Shown: positions 49,377 to 63,900 of the stretch, piece after piece
How the letters are laid out: every line of letters begins with the position of its first letter
Numbering within the stretch: the first letter of the stretch is position 1
From: Auanema rhodensis
Taxonomy: Eukaryota > Nematoda > Chromadorea > Rhabditida > Rhabditidae
Length of the DNA: 64,000 bases
Reading direction: 5' to 3'
NCBI GenBank assembly: GCA_964057225.1
Contig: OZ059896.1
Span: 16,876,501-16,940,500 of the forward strand
Notes under the pieces: model-generated
Database searches by the model: none
What the model saw: only the letters and a program-made list of their open reading frames with translations
What the model was told of the DNA's origin: nothing
Program-made: the position numbers and the translations under genes

Positions 49377-52300
49377 GACCATGACAATTTGGTAAAAATT
49401 CATTTGTTCAGAAGCAAGACATCTTTACTATTATATTATATTTTACTAGTATTATTTTTAGTATTTTCGCAAAGGAAATTAGTACGTTAAAACTTTGATA
49501 GTATAGTTTCGGAACAGAAACAAAGAAAAAATTTTGAGAAACGACTCGATTTCTTTTTTTTTTAATTAAAATATTAAAAAAACAATAGAATGAAGTAGAA
49601 GAGAAGAAAAAGAAACCAGCGATAGGTCTGAAAAAAAATGAGAAAAAAGAAAATAAGTTTGGTTAAAATATAATATATACAAAACTGGGATATTTTTACC
49701 TTTAAACCTGTAATTCAAGGCATATGCTGATAAGCAAAATATATTAATGTGAGCTTAGTAGAGGAAAAACACAAAAATAGCCCGCGGCATTTTGTACTAC
49801 AACGAACGAGACTAAGAAAAGATGGAGGGAGAATCGTAGGGGGTAGTGGTGGGGGAAGGGAGAACGATGCACATTTTGAATTTGAAATTGGTATTTTACG
49901 AAAGAAATTTTAGCAATACTACAAATATGTGGCATCCGGCTAAGCTTATTCATTGTATGCTTTAGAACAAAGTTGGTTCTTCCACTTCATAGCCTCTCGA
50001 CACGGCATTATGGCTATAGGGCTTCCCTCTTCACTCTAGATCTCCTTCAATTTCGGTCTATTTCTCTCTGTATATGGCTTTTAGATTTTCCCTCTCTCTA
50101 TTCCTCATGTTGCCTTATTGGTGAGTCTTTTACTTTCTGAAGTTCTTTTAACAAAACTTTCACAACTCCAGCTGTTATTGGGTATAGTAGTTAATGTGTT
50201 GCACATTTAAGCTTTGAACCAAAAATCTAAGAGAAGTACGCAGCTATTGGCAGTACATTACGGGTTGTTCCTGAATAAGATCTGTATTGACGAAACGCGT
50301 TTTTAGGGAAAAAAAGGAGAAAATATACATATTTATATAAAGAATACTAGTACTTTGAAGACAACAAAACAACAGCTCGAAGCCAGAACGTTAATCAAAA
50401 AGGAAAATAATTGAACATATTCCAATAATACATACATAATCTTTTAGAATTTGGATGAAAGTTCATATGATGATGCTAAAACAAAAGATTCAAGATTTAA
50501 GATACATACTCGAATAAAGTAAAAGGTCCGGCTGAGGAATGACACGAATACTGAGAGGACGACAAGACAATGGGACAGGAAAAGAGTACATGAAGCATAT
50601 TGAAAACTTGAAAAACAATAACTTCTACCAGATGAACGAGGTCAGATTAGGAGGTAGACTGACAGAGAGAGAGAGAGCGAGAGTCAAGCAAATCAAGACA
50701 AATTAGAAAGATATGGAAAAGTTGCGAGAAAGTAATTTGGAAAATGATGAAGGTGGAAAGTCAAGAACGACAGAATGGGATTAGGTGGAGATGAAAAATA
50801 GTGAATAAGGAGGGCAGATATCTACGTTTCATTTTTTGGAAAAGGAGACGAAAACGAAGCACAATCAACAACAGCTCGATATGAGCCAAGAACGAGAACG
50901 CCGACGACGATAGCAGAAGAGTGAAGCTGAAAGCTCAGATGATAGTAGAACAACGGGAAAAAGAAGAAGAAGCAGAAGAGAGAGATGCAAAGAAAGAAAG
51001 TGAGAGAGAGAAAGAGAGAGCAGACGGAAGATGAAGGGTGAGACAGACAGAATGAGAAATAAGAGACGAGGGCAGTCGAGAACAATATATGTATGTATAT
51101 GTATATATAGAAATATATATATATATATATCAAGGAAAAGATCTTTGAGAGGAATACGAGAGTGAGGGAGTGAGTGAATGAGTGAGTGAGCGAATGTGTG
51201 AGGGAGTAAGAGTAAGGAGAATATGAGAGAGATAGGAAATAAAGCAAAAAAAAGGAGGGGTGGGCAAGTAAGGGAAGGTTGAGGTTGTCGTGGAATTTGA
51301 GAAAAAGCGTGACCAATATTGCCCTGGAGGTCAATTCCATTTATTGGCTAGAAGGGGAGGCTGACTGCAAAGTTTTAACTACCAGAAAACGAGATAATTC
51401 AAGTTGATTTTGGGGAAAAAATTGATTTGAATTTAATTCAGTTCATTTTCATTCTCCCACTATCACTTTTTAAAAAATTGATATTCTGAGCAATCTGGGC
51501 TTAAATGCATATTTCAATTAAAGTTTCAAATGAAAAAAGCCGAATGTTTGTGAAAGTGATATGAGAGGTGGATAAGAATAAGATATTTTTAAATTTTGAA
51601 TGAAAACTACAAATAAAAAAAGAAGAATTTACATACATATATGTCCGAATTTCGCCGTTTTTTTCAAAAAGAATTAAAATTTTTTTTTCAAAAAAAAAAA
51701 AGAAAAAAGAAATACGAAAAAAAAGGATAAAAAGATCGTCATTATGAGATATGTGAAAGAGGACAACAACAGCAACTTAGTTAAAGAAGTCAATACAAGC
51801 TTATAACTTCACGTTTATCTTGAAGCTGGTCAATACCAACTTAGTGTGTATAGGTCCAGAAGTTATGAATAGGTTTCGGAAGCGTGGGCGCCACACACAG
51901 GAAACTCAGCGCTCAAACGAGTTTTTCTCTTTTCCATCCCGTTCAATTGTGAGATATCTCTTAAGGCATTTTTTCCCTTTTCCTGCACAATTGAAAGTTA
52001 TGGAAAAACTTTCTAAGAGAAACGATGAGCATATGAAAAAGTATTTTTCTATCCAAGTGATAAGAAAGGGCATGATAGGGATTGGTGGGCGAACGTGCTT
52101 GTTAAGCTTTAGCGGCTAAAAGTCTTCCAATTTCCTTTATCAATTAATTTTTGCTCATTAGAAAAAAATAATAAAATAGATTTCTTTATGTGTGATATCA
52201 TTTCTGGAAATCTTTTTTTAATCTCAAAACAATGAAGTAAAATAATGAAAATACATCATTACGATCATCAAAATTACTAAAATGGCCAAAATAATATAAT

Positions 52301-52671
52301 TTTCAAATAAAAAAAGATAAAGATAATTCATCTGTGTGGATAATTTGATGAATATTTGCAAATTTATATTTCAATTATCTGTTAAAGTTTGAAAGAGAAA
52401 AAAAGAAATTGTTACATCATCCTTTGTTCTCTAAGTTTGAGAAGATTTTACATCTGATACTATTTCCTCTCATTCTGTCAACTTTTAAACTTTGGAACAT
52501 CTTAAATTTCAACTTGGTCAACTGGAAAATGAACTTCGCCACGAAGTACATTAAGCAATTTTGAAACCCAAAATTAGCTTCTCTCTTTCACAATCTTTCT
52601 TTTTCTTTTTGCTCTTCTTCTCTCCTTCTCTGATTTTCTCACTCCTCTAAAAAATCTATAAATAGCTGTTT

Positions 52672-52694
52672 TACACACACACACACACATACAT
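52672..52694 (+). repeat. short (CA)n microsatellite
   Basis: About nine CA units followed by CATACATA. Confidence 0.85.
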
Positions 52695-55600
52695 ACACTA
52701 ACTATTCACATAAAATAGTGGAAACTGTAACCAAAGCCTCTTCACGAAGCCGAAATTGAGTGAAGTATAGACATCTACATGTATGTATGTAACGCTCACT
52801 TCAGTTCATCTTGGGAACTTTCTATAATTCATTGCTACCCTACGTCGCCACCTACTACACCTACTCTTTAATTATTTTCTTTCAAGCTCATCAGCTTCTC
52901 ACATTCGACATCTTCTCGTACTCTACAATTCTTAGCTTGCTTCCGGAAAAAGGAGATTTTCAGGAAAATCTGGATTAAGTGAAGATAAATAAGTTTAGTT
53001 GCATACTAAGACGATTTTTAACTGATGAAACACGTGTTATATGACGTCAAACGGAAATATTCTCATTTGGAAATTTGTTTTCGGAGTCGTAAAGTACACA
53101 AGCTTGCTGGCTTTCAAATCATATTTTCGTTATTAAACAACGGAAGAGAAAATGAAAGTTTTTAAATGAATGATGTGAAAAAGCATAGTAAATACGGATA
53201 ATAAAGCTAAAGAAGTCTACTCACATCATTATTATCATAATCCAAGTGTTTCCATATTTAGTTTTTTCTTGTTCTATGAAGGTTCTGTTGTTCTTTGTTC
53301 GTAAAAAAAGAGTTAAAAATGAAATTTACTCAAATATGTAAAGTTGTTACATACATGTATGTATGTAAGGAACTTACATTTTAAATAATATTGAAGTTTA
53401 AACTTAAAAAAATAATAATTGTTGTAGAGTATTGAACATAGTTTCAAAAGAAATATGAATGAATATGAAACAAATATAATTTAATCCTTATATATGAATT
53501 TACTTACATATATTCTTCATTTATTAATTTTTTTTAAAGAGATTGATACTAATTAGGAAATAATTTTATAAATTCTATTAGTTTCTTTTTGGAAATATTT
53601 TTCACAATAACTGCAAAAATAATATTAACAAGTGATAAAATAGTTGTAGATTATTAAACATTTGATCATTAAATAAGCTGATGAAAATGAATAAAGAACA
53701 AGTTTTCCTACCAACTTGTATATTTGAACATATAATTATAATTATCTGTATATATATATATATTATATTAATCTTAAGAAATACAAAATTTAAATCAATG
53801 AAGCTTGCTTTGATCTGAAATTTTAAAAATATCCTGACAAACTATGGAGAATATTGAAAAAAATCTGATCAATTTCAAACATTAAACTTTTATTTATTAA
53901 GTAGAAATTTGAAGAAAAAAGAAATTAAGAAAATTCATAATAAAAATGAAAGAACTCTCTAACTAATTATATGTATCTACGTATAAGTTTTCCAAAGAAA
54001 TTGAGAAATATTCTTTTTTTTCTCAGACTGACTTATACCTATTTTCAGATATGAAATATGATAGGTACATGCTGAATTTTGAAATTCAACATCAGTCAAG
54101 TAGTCAAGTAGTTGAAAAGCCTAAAGATTTCAGAAGAATGATCGAGGTGACGTCGTTCTTTTTTTGAAATCACTACGTTTGAATTAGAAAAAAAAGGGTC
54201 TAGTTCCCAACGGGAATCAGAATTCTCACGACTGAAAGAACTCACACAATTTAGCAGAAAATAGGAAAAAAAACGAGAATGACAGAAAGAAAAGAGAGGA
54301 GGAAAGTGAAGTGATATAGAGGGAAAACGAGACTGAGAGAATACAGGAGGGATTTGGTGAATATGAAGAAGAATTGAAGAATGAATGAAACAGATTCAAG
54401 GGGACGAGAGGCAATAGTGTGATTGGAATATCATTGATGTCTGATTCTTTAGTGATTCTACTAGTTTTTTATGTATATGAATGAGAATTTTCAATTCAAA
54501 AAAAATGGTTTTGATGTGTTTCACCTGTGCGCAAAGTTGCAGCAGAAGTGGCAGCAGTAGGAATATCAAAAGCAGCAACACAAATTTTGTGTTACAAATG
54601 ACATAAAAGACCATTTGTATCCTAGAAAATGAAAGTTTCTGTTGTATTTTCTATTTTCAATATTTGCATTGGAATATATATATAATATATAAATCTTCTT
54701 AGTTAATTATCTTATATTAAAATGAGCTAAAACACAAAATATACACTCAAAAACCTTATAAAAACATTTTCTCACATTTATATTTGCTACCGAATGTCAA
54801 TTTTTTCTTATTGTTATTGTAGAAAGAAAAGCAGAGAAATAATGATATAAGATAGACGGACATATGAGTTATGTGTGGGTGTATCATAATTGTTCTCAAA
54901 TAAAAAGTTCAAAAAAAAAAAAACAAAAAAAAAATGTTTTATCTCGTTAATTTCTAGAAACGGAAGAGTTTTCTCTTTCTTTTTTCTCTTTTTTCTTATC
55001 ATATTGCTGCTCTTATCATTAACTTTTTTTGTATTTCATCGTAGAAAGTTTCTTTAATATCAGCTGCTGTTGCTAAAACAAACGAAAACTAAAAAATCAT
55101 TGAAATTTGACAAAAAAGTGAATGTGATTCAAATATATTGAAGGATAATAGATAAGAATAGATGTGATATCTTCGTGGTGTGCCAAGCAATCGTTTGAAG
55201 AATCTTATTGCTACTCGGTAATGGCTCGAAACAGAGCTCTCTGCTGCAACTTCCGGTCTATACGGGTCCACCCCCGCCTTTGCATTCCTATCTCTTTTGC
55301 GTATGCCCTCTCTCGTGACTCATTTCCCAGATTCTCATAGTCTATTTCAATCTGTCTTCTTGTCTAAGCTTTTTCTTTCTCTTCTTTCTCTTCCTTTCAT
55401 ACTCTTTGTTATAGATAGTATATTTATCTATGAAACAGTTTAATTTTAATTTATTCTTCATAAAAATTTTGATTTATAGAAGCATCACTAGTTCAATTTG
55501 GGGTATGAACAAAAGAAAAATTAGACTGAATCTCAAAGTGCATCAATTAAAAATAAAATTGAGCATAGCTTTAACTAGTACAAGTTATCATTAAAATTAA

Positions 55601-56492
55601 AAAAAAACAATGAATCTCATAAGAAAATCTATATAAATATATATTTTTTAAATAAAGAACATAATCAAGTATAAAATATTATAATGAAATATAGTTAATA
55701 TAGAAATATCAGTGATTATCAAAAGTAGACACATGGGAGCAATATGCAAAAGCTACTCTCGTGTGTATTTCTGGACAGTTCAAAAACGAAAATTTCTATT
55801 CGTAAACAACGCTTCAGTTAGAGTTAAATAGAAGTCAATAAGAATAATCTGAAGTAAAGAAATAGGAAAAATGGAAAGAATATAGCATAGACACTGATTG
55901 ATTGAAGTTATTTTTCTGTTTTATTTTTGTTCGTAAACGATACACAAGAATGAAAAGCAAACCTATTCTCATAAAAAGCTTACGAGTCTGAAAAATATGA
56001 AATCGGTCTTAAAAACAAAAAAAACTTAAAAAATTGGCATAGCACTGTAAGTTTCAACAGTATCACCTGTTGCAAATAGCCATTGAACAAAACATTCAAG
56101 TTTGTATGATGTTTCAACCCGCTTGACCCATATGTACATGCATGTGTGTAAGAGGTGACAATCGTTTTTTTTTGTTTGATCAACTTAGGTTTTTGCATTA
56201 TTGTTGCTAAAAAATGAGAGAATTAAAACTTGATGTTGGGTTGGGGGGTGAAGTATGGCAGAGAGAGAGGTGTGGTACATGGTGTGAAGCGAAGAAGAGA
56301 GAAGACCAAATTTGGCAGTATTGATGCAAAAGATGTAAATAGATGTGAACAAGGCATTTCGCTCAATGAAAAAGACTATAATTTTCATTTTTGATTCCTT
56401 TTTTTATACATCAACGTCATCATCGGCAGCATTATCATCTTAGTTTTCATTGGTTGTGTTGCAAATATTTGGAAAGAAGAAAAATACAGAGT

Positions 56493-56494
<2 letters not shown>

Positions 56495-56540
<46 letters not shown>

Positions 56541-56568
56541 ATCTCTCTCTCTCTCTCTCTATCTCTAT
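56495..56568 (+). repeat. (TC)n microsatellite
   Basis: A (TC)n array interrupted by TTTCTA, with a CT-rich 3' part ending CTATCTCTATC. Confidence 0.92.
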
Positions 56569-57844
56569 CAAAATAGTATAGAACTGTATTACAAGGAGGA
56601 AAAGAAAAAAAACACGTTTTAGGAGAGCCACTTACTTTCCATTTCAGTTTCAATCTGTTTTTTAAATTTTATTTTATTTTTATTTTTTGTCTTATTTCCT
56701 CTGCTTCGTTTTGCTTTAGGTCAAAATATGAAATATAATAATTGGGGTAAACGAAGAAAAGGTTACCGAAAAGAATCCATAGAATACACAGAGGTGGTTT
56801 TGTGGTAGAAGGAGTTTGAAAGTTGAAGTAAGTTGCAGGCTGTTGCCCATCTCAAGTTCGTTTAGCAATTCTTTTTTTCCAGAATATGCATTGTTCTTGG
56901 ACATTTTTGCAGAAATCGTCAGACGGAAAATGTGAAATACCTAGACTTTCTTGCACAAAAGTTTAATCTCATCTTTCGGCCAGTCTGCGATACATTCTTT
57001 GACAAATGCCACCTTAGTTTGAGATTCGTGTGATTTAAAGTGCAGACACATTTTGAAAAATTGGCTCAGACTTCTGAGATTGATAGAAGAAACGGAAGAC
57101 GGAAGTGATATATGATGAGATGCAAACGGATAGCACTAAAGAGAAGAAGCGAAAAGACGATATGAAAAGAGTATGATGACATCATATAGACGATGAAAAG
57201 ACATATACACAGACATATAAACAGAAATCAGATGTCAAATTGTGAATTGAACAAGAAGTATCAACTGTTGAATGATGTACAGCAAGAACAACCGTTCCAA
57301 CACTCTTCTTATTTTAAAATGAGTTTAAATAATCACGCGGCACATATCATCATCACAGCCGATAAAGCTTAGAAGTAAACCCCAAAAATTGATTTTAATG
57401 CTGAAAATTGGCGTGATCGTGTCATATAATTTGATAAAAATTGATACCAATTTTGACGTTAAAATATTAAATTTCAAAAATTTATTTGTATTAATAAAAT
57501 AATTTTAATTTTCACAAAACATTGTCTTTAAATACGACATTGACGTCAATATCGTTTTATTGTTCAAAAGAAATTATTATATAGATAATAATGAAATGAG
57601 AGAAAGAAAAGAAAATCTAAAAAAAAATCAAAGTTTAAAATTTAATATTATATATACATATATATACATATGTCTGTTATATATATATTACATATATATA
57701 TTACATATAGATAGATGTATGTATGCTATATGTAGTTGAATAGATTATATTTTAAAAAAACTTTAAAAAGATATTATTATTAAGATAATAAAAGTAAAAT
57801 ATACACATTTTCTTATATTAGAAATTATAGTATTCATAATGATT

Positions 57845-57885
<41 letters not shown>

Positions 57886-57902
57886 AATGACGATGATGAT
57901 GG
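57845..57902 (+). repeat. (GAT)n trinucleotide repeat
   Basis: About 19 GAT units with AATGAC and a GGAGAT border. It lies in no recognised coding frame. Confidence 0.92.
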
Positions 57903-60456
57903 AGATAATGTAAAACTTATAGAAAATTATAGGAATAACATCAGTATATGATGTCGAGTTGCTGCTGATACTTGCTTTGATGGCGCTAATGATATGGAAG
58001 AGAACTCACCTGCTTATTCTAGCTCAAAGTGCTGAGCATAATCACATCGTAAGCATATACTATATCATATTCTATAACAGTTTAAGAATAAGCGGGATAG
58101 AAAGAGAAAAACCAAAATGACGACTCATTTCGATTTTAAAGATACAAGCCGTAGGCGCTTTGTAGGTTGTTAGAATCTTGTTTCGATGAGATATGAAAGA
58201 ACATCTACAACTACATATTAATGTGAAGATTAGATGATATAATGAACTAATTATTTACTGAAAATTTCAAGATTATTATGATTTTGAAAGAATTTATCTT
58301 CAAATTTTTTCAATAAATGTCGTTGTTTAATCAATAATTATATTTGTTAGTTGAAATTTGTATCTTGGACAGACTTACGAAGCTTGTAACTATAGAGGAA
58401 GATCAATGAGATCGTAAACTGATTGAAAATATAAAAAATCGGCGAAAAAAAAACACGAAGAAATTGAAAACAATTATAATTAAATAAACAATTTATTAAA
58501 TTGAACACACAGAACAGCCAGTAAACAAGCTAATGTATGTAGTAGTAGTATGTATGTATGTATGCTTAAAGAAGTATGTAATATTAGGAAAAATAGAGAT
58601 GAAATCAATAAATTAAAATGACTAGATGGCAATAACTGCTACATAACGACCATTATTTTAGGAATGTTTTTTCATCAGTATTATCATCAAAAACTGAAGT
58701 TTTTGATATTTATTATTAGAAATATTTCAAATTTTAGGTCAATGAAGCAGTGTGAGCGATAGGCAGATGCTTATAGAAGTTCTACTTCAATTTGAAGATT
58801 GTTGGAACAGCGGATTTAGGTAAAGGACACGCTTAAGTTACTGGTGTAAGTCGAGGGTGAATGGTGGATAGATGGAAGAAGGGTAGGTGGACGTGCAAGC
58901 GATTTGGTTAATTGGGAATTAAGGGAATAATGAATATCATTTAGATGTAATGCTTGAATGTGAGTATCAATAAGCAAACTGGGTATTGAGATCATATAGA
59001 AGCATAAGGAAGTTGACGTCACTGGGGACAAGCACGATGATAGATAGACCGTCGAAAGAAATTTTCTACTCAAATTGCAGCTACAACGTTACAATATGAC
59101 TATATGCTAGTTGAAAAAATATTAGTGAAGGAAGAAGTATTTGTACGAATGCAATTCATACACAACGTATTCCAGATAACGTAAGTGACAGCTTGATAAG
59201 GCAGACAACTATAGAAAAGTTTTTTTCGAGACTGAACCGAGAGGATTTGTAGAAGAATGAAGATGGAGCGAGAAGAAAATGAAGATATAACGACGAGAGG
59301 GACATGAGTATTTACTGATGTTGCGGCTGAGAAACATGATGGTAAAGGGTGAGATTTCTGGTATGCTCAGATAAAAATCAGAATAAAGTTCTTTGCCTAA
59401 TAACGAAACAAGAAATCTTTCTCTTTTTATAAAAAAAACAAGAAAACAGAGATATTTTGAGTTAGAAAACTGAAGAACACTCTGAATCACGAAAGTGAAT
59501 GTGATACATGTTCCGTCAAATAGAAACAAAACTGTCAACAAATTTACTACTTAAGATATCAAAAATTAATTTGATTTTTTAACTTTTTTTTAAAACAATC
59601 AGGAACGCTCACATTATCATATCTACAAAAGCGAATGATGATGATCATGATAATGTGGCGGGCAGTAATAGATGGATGCTTCATCTCAATGTTTCATCCA
59701 AAATTTTAATTTTGTATTCAAAGTTATTTTCAAATTTTTTCATATGGCAACTATAACAAAACTCAATAGGAGTATACTAATAGCCTAAACAGAAATCCAG
59801 TTATTTCAAAATGGTTCTGTTTTTGGTTTAGATATTGAAATAATTTTTAAATACAAAATTGAAAATTCATGAAACGCTACTACTGCACTTCTTATGGCAC
59901 GTGAATTCCGGCTTTTGTGGTAGATTCAATCAAGAATTTCTTGTAGTAAGGAAATCTTAATTCAATACTAAAAGCGACTTTAGAGACGGACTACAAGATA
60001 AAAAGAGAAAATGCAGAAATTAAGAGAGATAAAGGAAGGAGGATGAGAGAAAAGATGACTGAGAAGCAATGCTATCAGAACATATGCTCTATTTAGATTG
60101 TATCGTTGAATAATATGCAAAATAATATATATATAATATAAATTTTTTTTTTTTGAAATTTCTTTCAATCTCAGTGGTTCAGCGACATCTTGAAACTGCT
60201 CAGTTACAGGGAAATGTGGGGAAATGGGAAGAAAAACAGATGATTTGAACTGCAACTATCTACACTCGAGAGAAAATCCAAAGTTCAGCTAGCACATCTG
60301 AAAGATAGAATATATTATTTGCAAATATTTTCTTATTCTAAGAAAATTAAATTTTTCTTAAAAATTAATTTTTAAATATAGCAGTGATCATGCTTGACCA
60401 CTTCTGCAGATGATAAAATATATTATTAACTCACCGTACATGATCCGGTCTTCGAC

Positions 60457-60969
60457 TTATTGAAGCCGCATGTCAATGACTTCCCAGGACTGTGAATCCT
60501 GAAAATGGACTAAAACAATGAACATTTCTTTATCATTAAAAAAAGCTTTTGATTCTTTGAATTGATATTCAAAGTCAAAAACTGATTTTGAACAAACCTG
60601 ATCATCATTATTTGGAACGAGTGAGATCTCGTGACTGCTTGCATTACTTCCATTACTGGAATCGGAAGTGTTGTGTCCATCTTCGTCTTGTCGGTGATCA
60701 TGACCCCTTCTGCAGACGATAAAATACTTATAAATTTATTTTCATATTTGATATTCACCTTCTAGCGTTCATGAAAAAGTTTGCAACTGTTGTTGGATCC
60801 AAACCTAGCTGCTGACTGATAGTAAGCTGCATCTCCCTAGAGGGTCTCTTAGTCTCTTTGAATATAGCCTGAAGAGTTCTTCGCTGAATATCAGTGAACA
60901 CCAAACGTGGCTTTTTTGGTACTGGTGGCTGATCGCATTGAACTTGTTGTTCTTCCTTTCTCTTACAAG
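60457..60969 (-). CDS. ONECUT-class homeodomain transcription factor, 3' exons only
   Basis: Three minus-strand exons: 60969-60759, 60709-60598 and 60498-60457, encoding about 120 C-terminal residues and TAA. The first carries a complete homeodomain opening KKPRLVFTDIQRRTLQAIF. It continues with RPSREMQLTISQQLGL and ends TVANFFMNARRR, with Phe and Met at homeodomain positions 48 and 50, the hallmark of the ONECUT (HNF6) class. The second exon continues RRGHDHRQDEDG and a Ser/Asn-rich acidic tail. C. elegans members include CEH-48, CEH-38, CEH-39, CEH-41 and CEH-21. Such proteins bind DNA in the nucleus through a cut domain plus the homeodomain, often in neurons. The cut domain should lie upstream; I did not find it between 60970 and 64000, so the gene is taken to run off the right edge. 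The homeodomain exon begins in phase 1, so the missing exon must end with one extra base. An alternative last exon is described in the findings. Confidence 0.88.
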
Positions 60970-63900
60970 CTGAAATTAAGAAATATATTAGAAATATAAA
61001 GTATTATATATTAATTTTTGGTTTTCCTTTTTGGAATTTTTTGAATAGTTATGCTAGTTGAAAATGATCTCCCCAACTAAAACCTAAAGCATTCTTTCAA
61101 CGTTTCGACTAAAAATTAGAGATGATGAAATTCTATTGTTTTCCGGACATCACTGAACATCCTCAATAGCAGTGTCGAAATACATGAATCAGTCCCAACA
61201 ATTCAAAATGCTTTTTCACATAAACTTCATGATTATACTGTAATTCATGTTTGTTCATCAACTCGTTAGTTTTACCATGTAAAGTGAAGAATAAATCGAA
61301 AATGAAAGCTGCTCATAGTTCGACATTGACGAAAAACGCCGGCAGAATGGCAATGACAGAAAGTCATAAAAAGCTTTCAACAGCCGGCGATTTAAGCATC
61401 TAAGCCTCTTGTGTTCAAGCCTTTTTACTTGTACAATATAAATCATGTGCATCTGTCTAGCAACTGCTATATATTCGGTATTGGTAGCCATCTGACATGT
61501 ATTATTCAAGTTCCGATTAAAAAAATATTTTTGAAAAATATGACGAAATTCTGATTGAAAACTGTTTTAATTCCCAGAATTATTGTTCAAAAACAACCGA
61601 ATCAGCACGATAACTCATAAGAACTGATTAGTTCACGTGGAAAGATAGAAGACACGTGAACCGCGTGGAAAACGTGAAGCAGTCAGTCATGCGCTGAGCT
61701 TATCTGTTATGCGCTGATAATAGTACCGTAATCTTTGTCAAAACAAATTTTTGAATATTTGCAAGAAGAGGAATTGAAGAATTTCACATTTTCCCTGTGA
61801 CAATGTTTGGTCTTCTGAATGGTTTTTCTGTTTCTATTTCTTCTTTTTCGAACATGTGTATGTATATACTTGTATTCTAATGCTTTCTATGTACTAATTG
61901 CAAGAAAAGACTAAGAGAACCAGCAGTAGCAGAAGAGGAGAAGCCCTTCATTGCCAACCAACAGAGAAAAGGCTTCTCGCGCAAACGGAATAGCTCTCGT
62001 TTCTCTGATCCAACCATATACTGGATGAAATACTCTCGTTCAACATGCCTTGAGGAGAATGAGGACGGCAAGACTAGAATAAGGAAAAGAACGTAAGCAT
62101 GGGGACAAGAGAGAGAGAAAAAGGGAAAGGAAAAGAGAGAAAAGGGGGAATGAGTAGCATTTTGGCGTCTGAATACTCTTTTCAGCTACCATATTTCTCT
62201 CAACTCGATCGATTCCCAATTTGCTTGACAGCCACAAAGCTTTTCCTACTCTTATGCACATAGTCTTGTCTTTCATTCCAACATTTTGAGTTTCAAATGC
62301 GAACTTTTACTCACAAAGTGTAAATAAGGCTAAGGCTTTGCAAGCGGATTTCGAATATTCGGATCAGTCAATACGACAGTGTGTACAGGCACCCATTCCA
62401 GAAAGGAAAAGCAAAAATTCAATAGGCTGTAGTGAGTAAAGCGTTGAGAAATTCAAGTCCACTCCAGCTTATTGAACCATTTTTGGTATCACGCTCTCAC
62501 CTATTGATTACCGATAGAATTTAAGTGAAATCTTTTAAGTAATCAGTTACAGACAATACCATGAAATATAATTGGATTAAGAATATAAATAGTTAGATAT
62601 TCTATAAAAAATAAAAAATAATAATTGATAGTAATAATCAATAAAATTTATCAAATATTCTGAACTATTACAAAAGTTTTTGCTTAATTACATAGTAGTC
62701 GAAGACTTTTTTTTCTCAAATTTTCATTTTTTGACCAGATTTTCAATTTTTTTCAACTTATTTATTTGCCTTTTTTCTTAAATTCTTATTCATTTATCAA
62801 AATTGATATAATCAATATCATTTATCGATTTTCAATATTTTTTGTTTTGATCAGTCTATATTCTATTGGATGGTCCCTGGTCATCCTGGCAATTCCATGG
62901 TGAAAGCGGAGAGCCACGGCGATTGAATGCAGAGAGAGGAAGAAAGTAGGAGAAGGAAGCCTCGAGACCAGTTAGCCATCTATGGGGAATTGCCAAAGGC
63001 CGTCCGACCCGTCAAAGCATCGCCTCATCCATTTCGAACTAATCAATCTTTCTCACTATCGGACCGGGCGAGACACCAGACGTCAATGTGTCTTGAGCTG
63101 TGGTCTTCAGAAGATTGCTCAAAAATGGAAAGACAAAATAGACAAACAGCGTGAAGAAGAGGAGAAATAGAAAGATCAACTGAAGGAGAAAAGAGAGTGA
63201 CAGAGAGAAGAAAGGATTGAGAAGTAGGATAAGAGAGGAAAAACGAGAGATTGATTCCACAAAGAGATCATACATATATGCAGCTCGATAGGCAATTTGA
63301 TAGATAATAGATATACCACCAGAAATACAACGATTAAGGTTGAAGCACCGTTAAGCTTATTCATGAGCTCTCGGCAAGTTGGTTATGTCTTGTTCATTCT
63401 CTGTGTTTCACGTCATGTTTAAGCTCACAAATTGCCAAGAAAAAACCTTATATGACTGCTGTTTGTTCAGTAGAAATTTGAAGCAGTGGCTTTCTCTTTT
63501 TTCTTCTTTAGGAACTTGAGCTTCGAAGGTGCGAGATTTGCATTGCGACCTAAAGTCAGAATGGCTGGATATATTCAGAAGAAGAGAACATGAAAATGGG
63601 ATAAAAAGAAATCAGATTTTTGGTAGAAGTTTGGATAACAATGGCAATATATTGTATAAAACAGACATATGCAGATTTGAGAGATGAAAATGTGATAAAT
63701 TTAGAATTCGAATTTGTCATTCAGATTACGTCATGACGAATATTTTTTAAACTTAGAGAGAGGGAGAGAAAAGCTTCATATTTCAAGTTGCAACTCTCAT
63801 CTATTGTTTCATTTCTTCTTCTTCGACCATGTTCTATATCTTTAGACTTTACCCTCCCTTTGTAAGTATATGCTTTCCCTCTTTTTCTTACGCGCAAACC

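Larger units (their letters stand above)
40994..60456. other. 19 kb region with no recognised gene, purine-rich on the + strand
   Basis: It lies upstream of the phosphatase and downstream of the ONECUT gene, both on the minus strand. The + strand is strikingly A/G-rich, with many GA tracts, so the minus strand resembles the pyrimidine-rich sense strand of introns or outrons elsewhere in the window. Open frames are mostly Ser-, Leu- and Phe-rich shadows of these tracts. Less AT-rich stretches at about 41880-42080, 44440-44560 and 55190-55280 show no family. An orphan exon-like stretch is at 45497-45568. Confidence 0.55.

Noticed and set aside
50822-51340. 172-codon minus-strand open frame
   Set aside because: Composition is Ser, Leu, Phe and Tyr from pyrimidine tracts, with runs of Thr-His-Ser-Leu from a GAGT repeat. 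No splice or family support.
55089-55271. Minus-strand frame with a protein-like start (DPYRPEVAAESS)
   Set aside because: Isolated, no family recognised, no donor or acceptor pair in phase, and the opposite strand is equally open.
61258-62276. Minus-strand frames upstream of the homeodomain as possible cut-domain exons
   Set aside because: None shows cut-domain motifs such as the conserved Gln-Gly-Ser/Thr and Trp-containing core.
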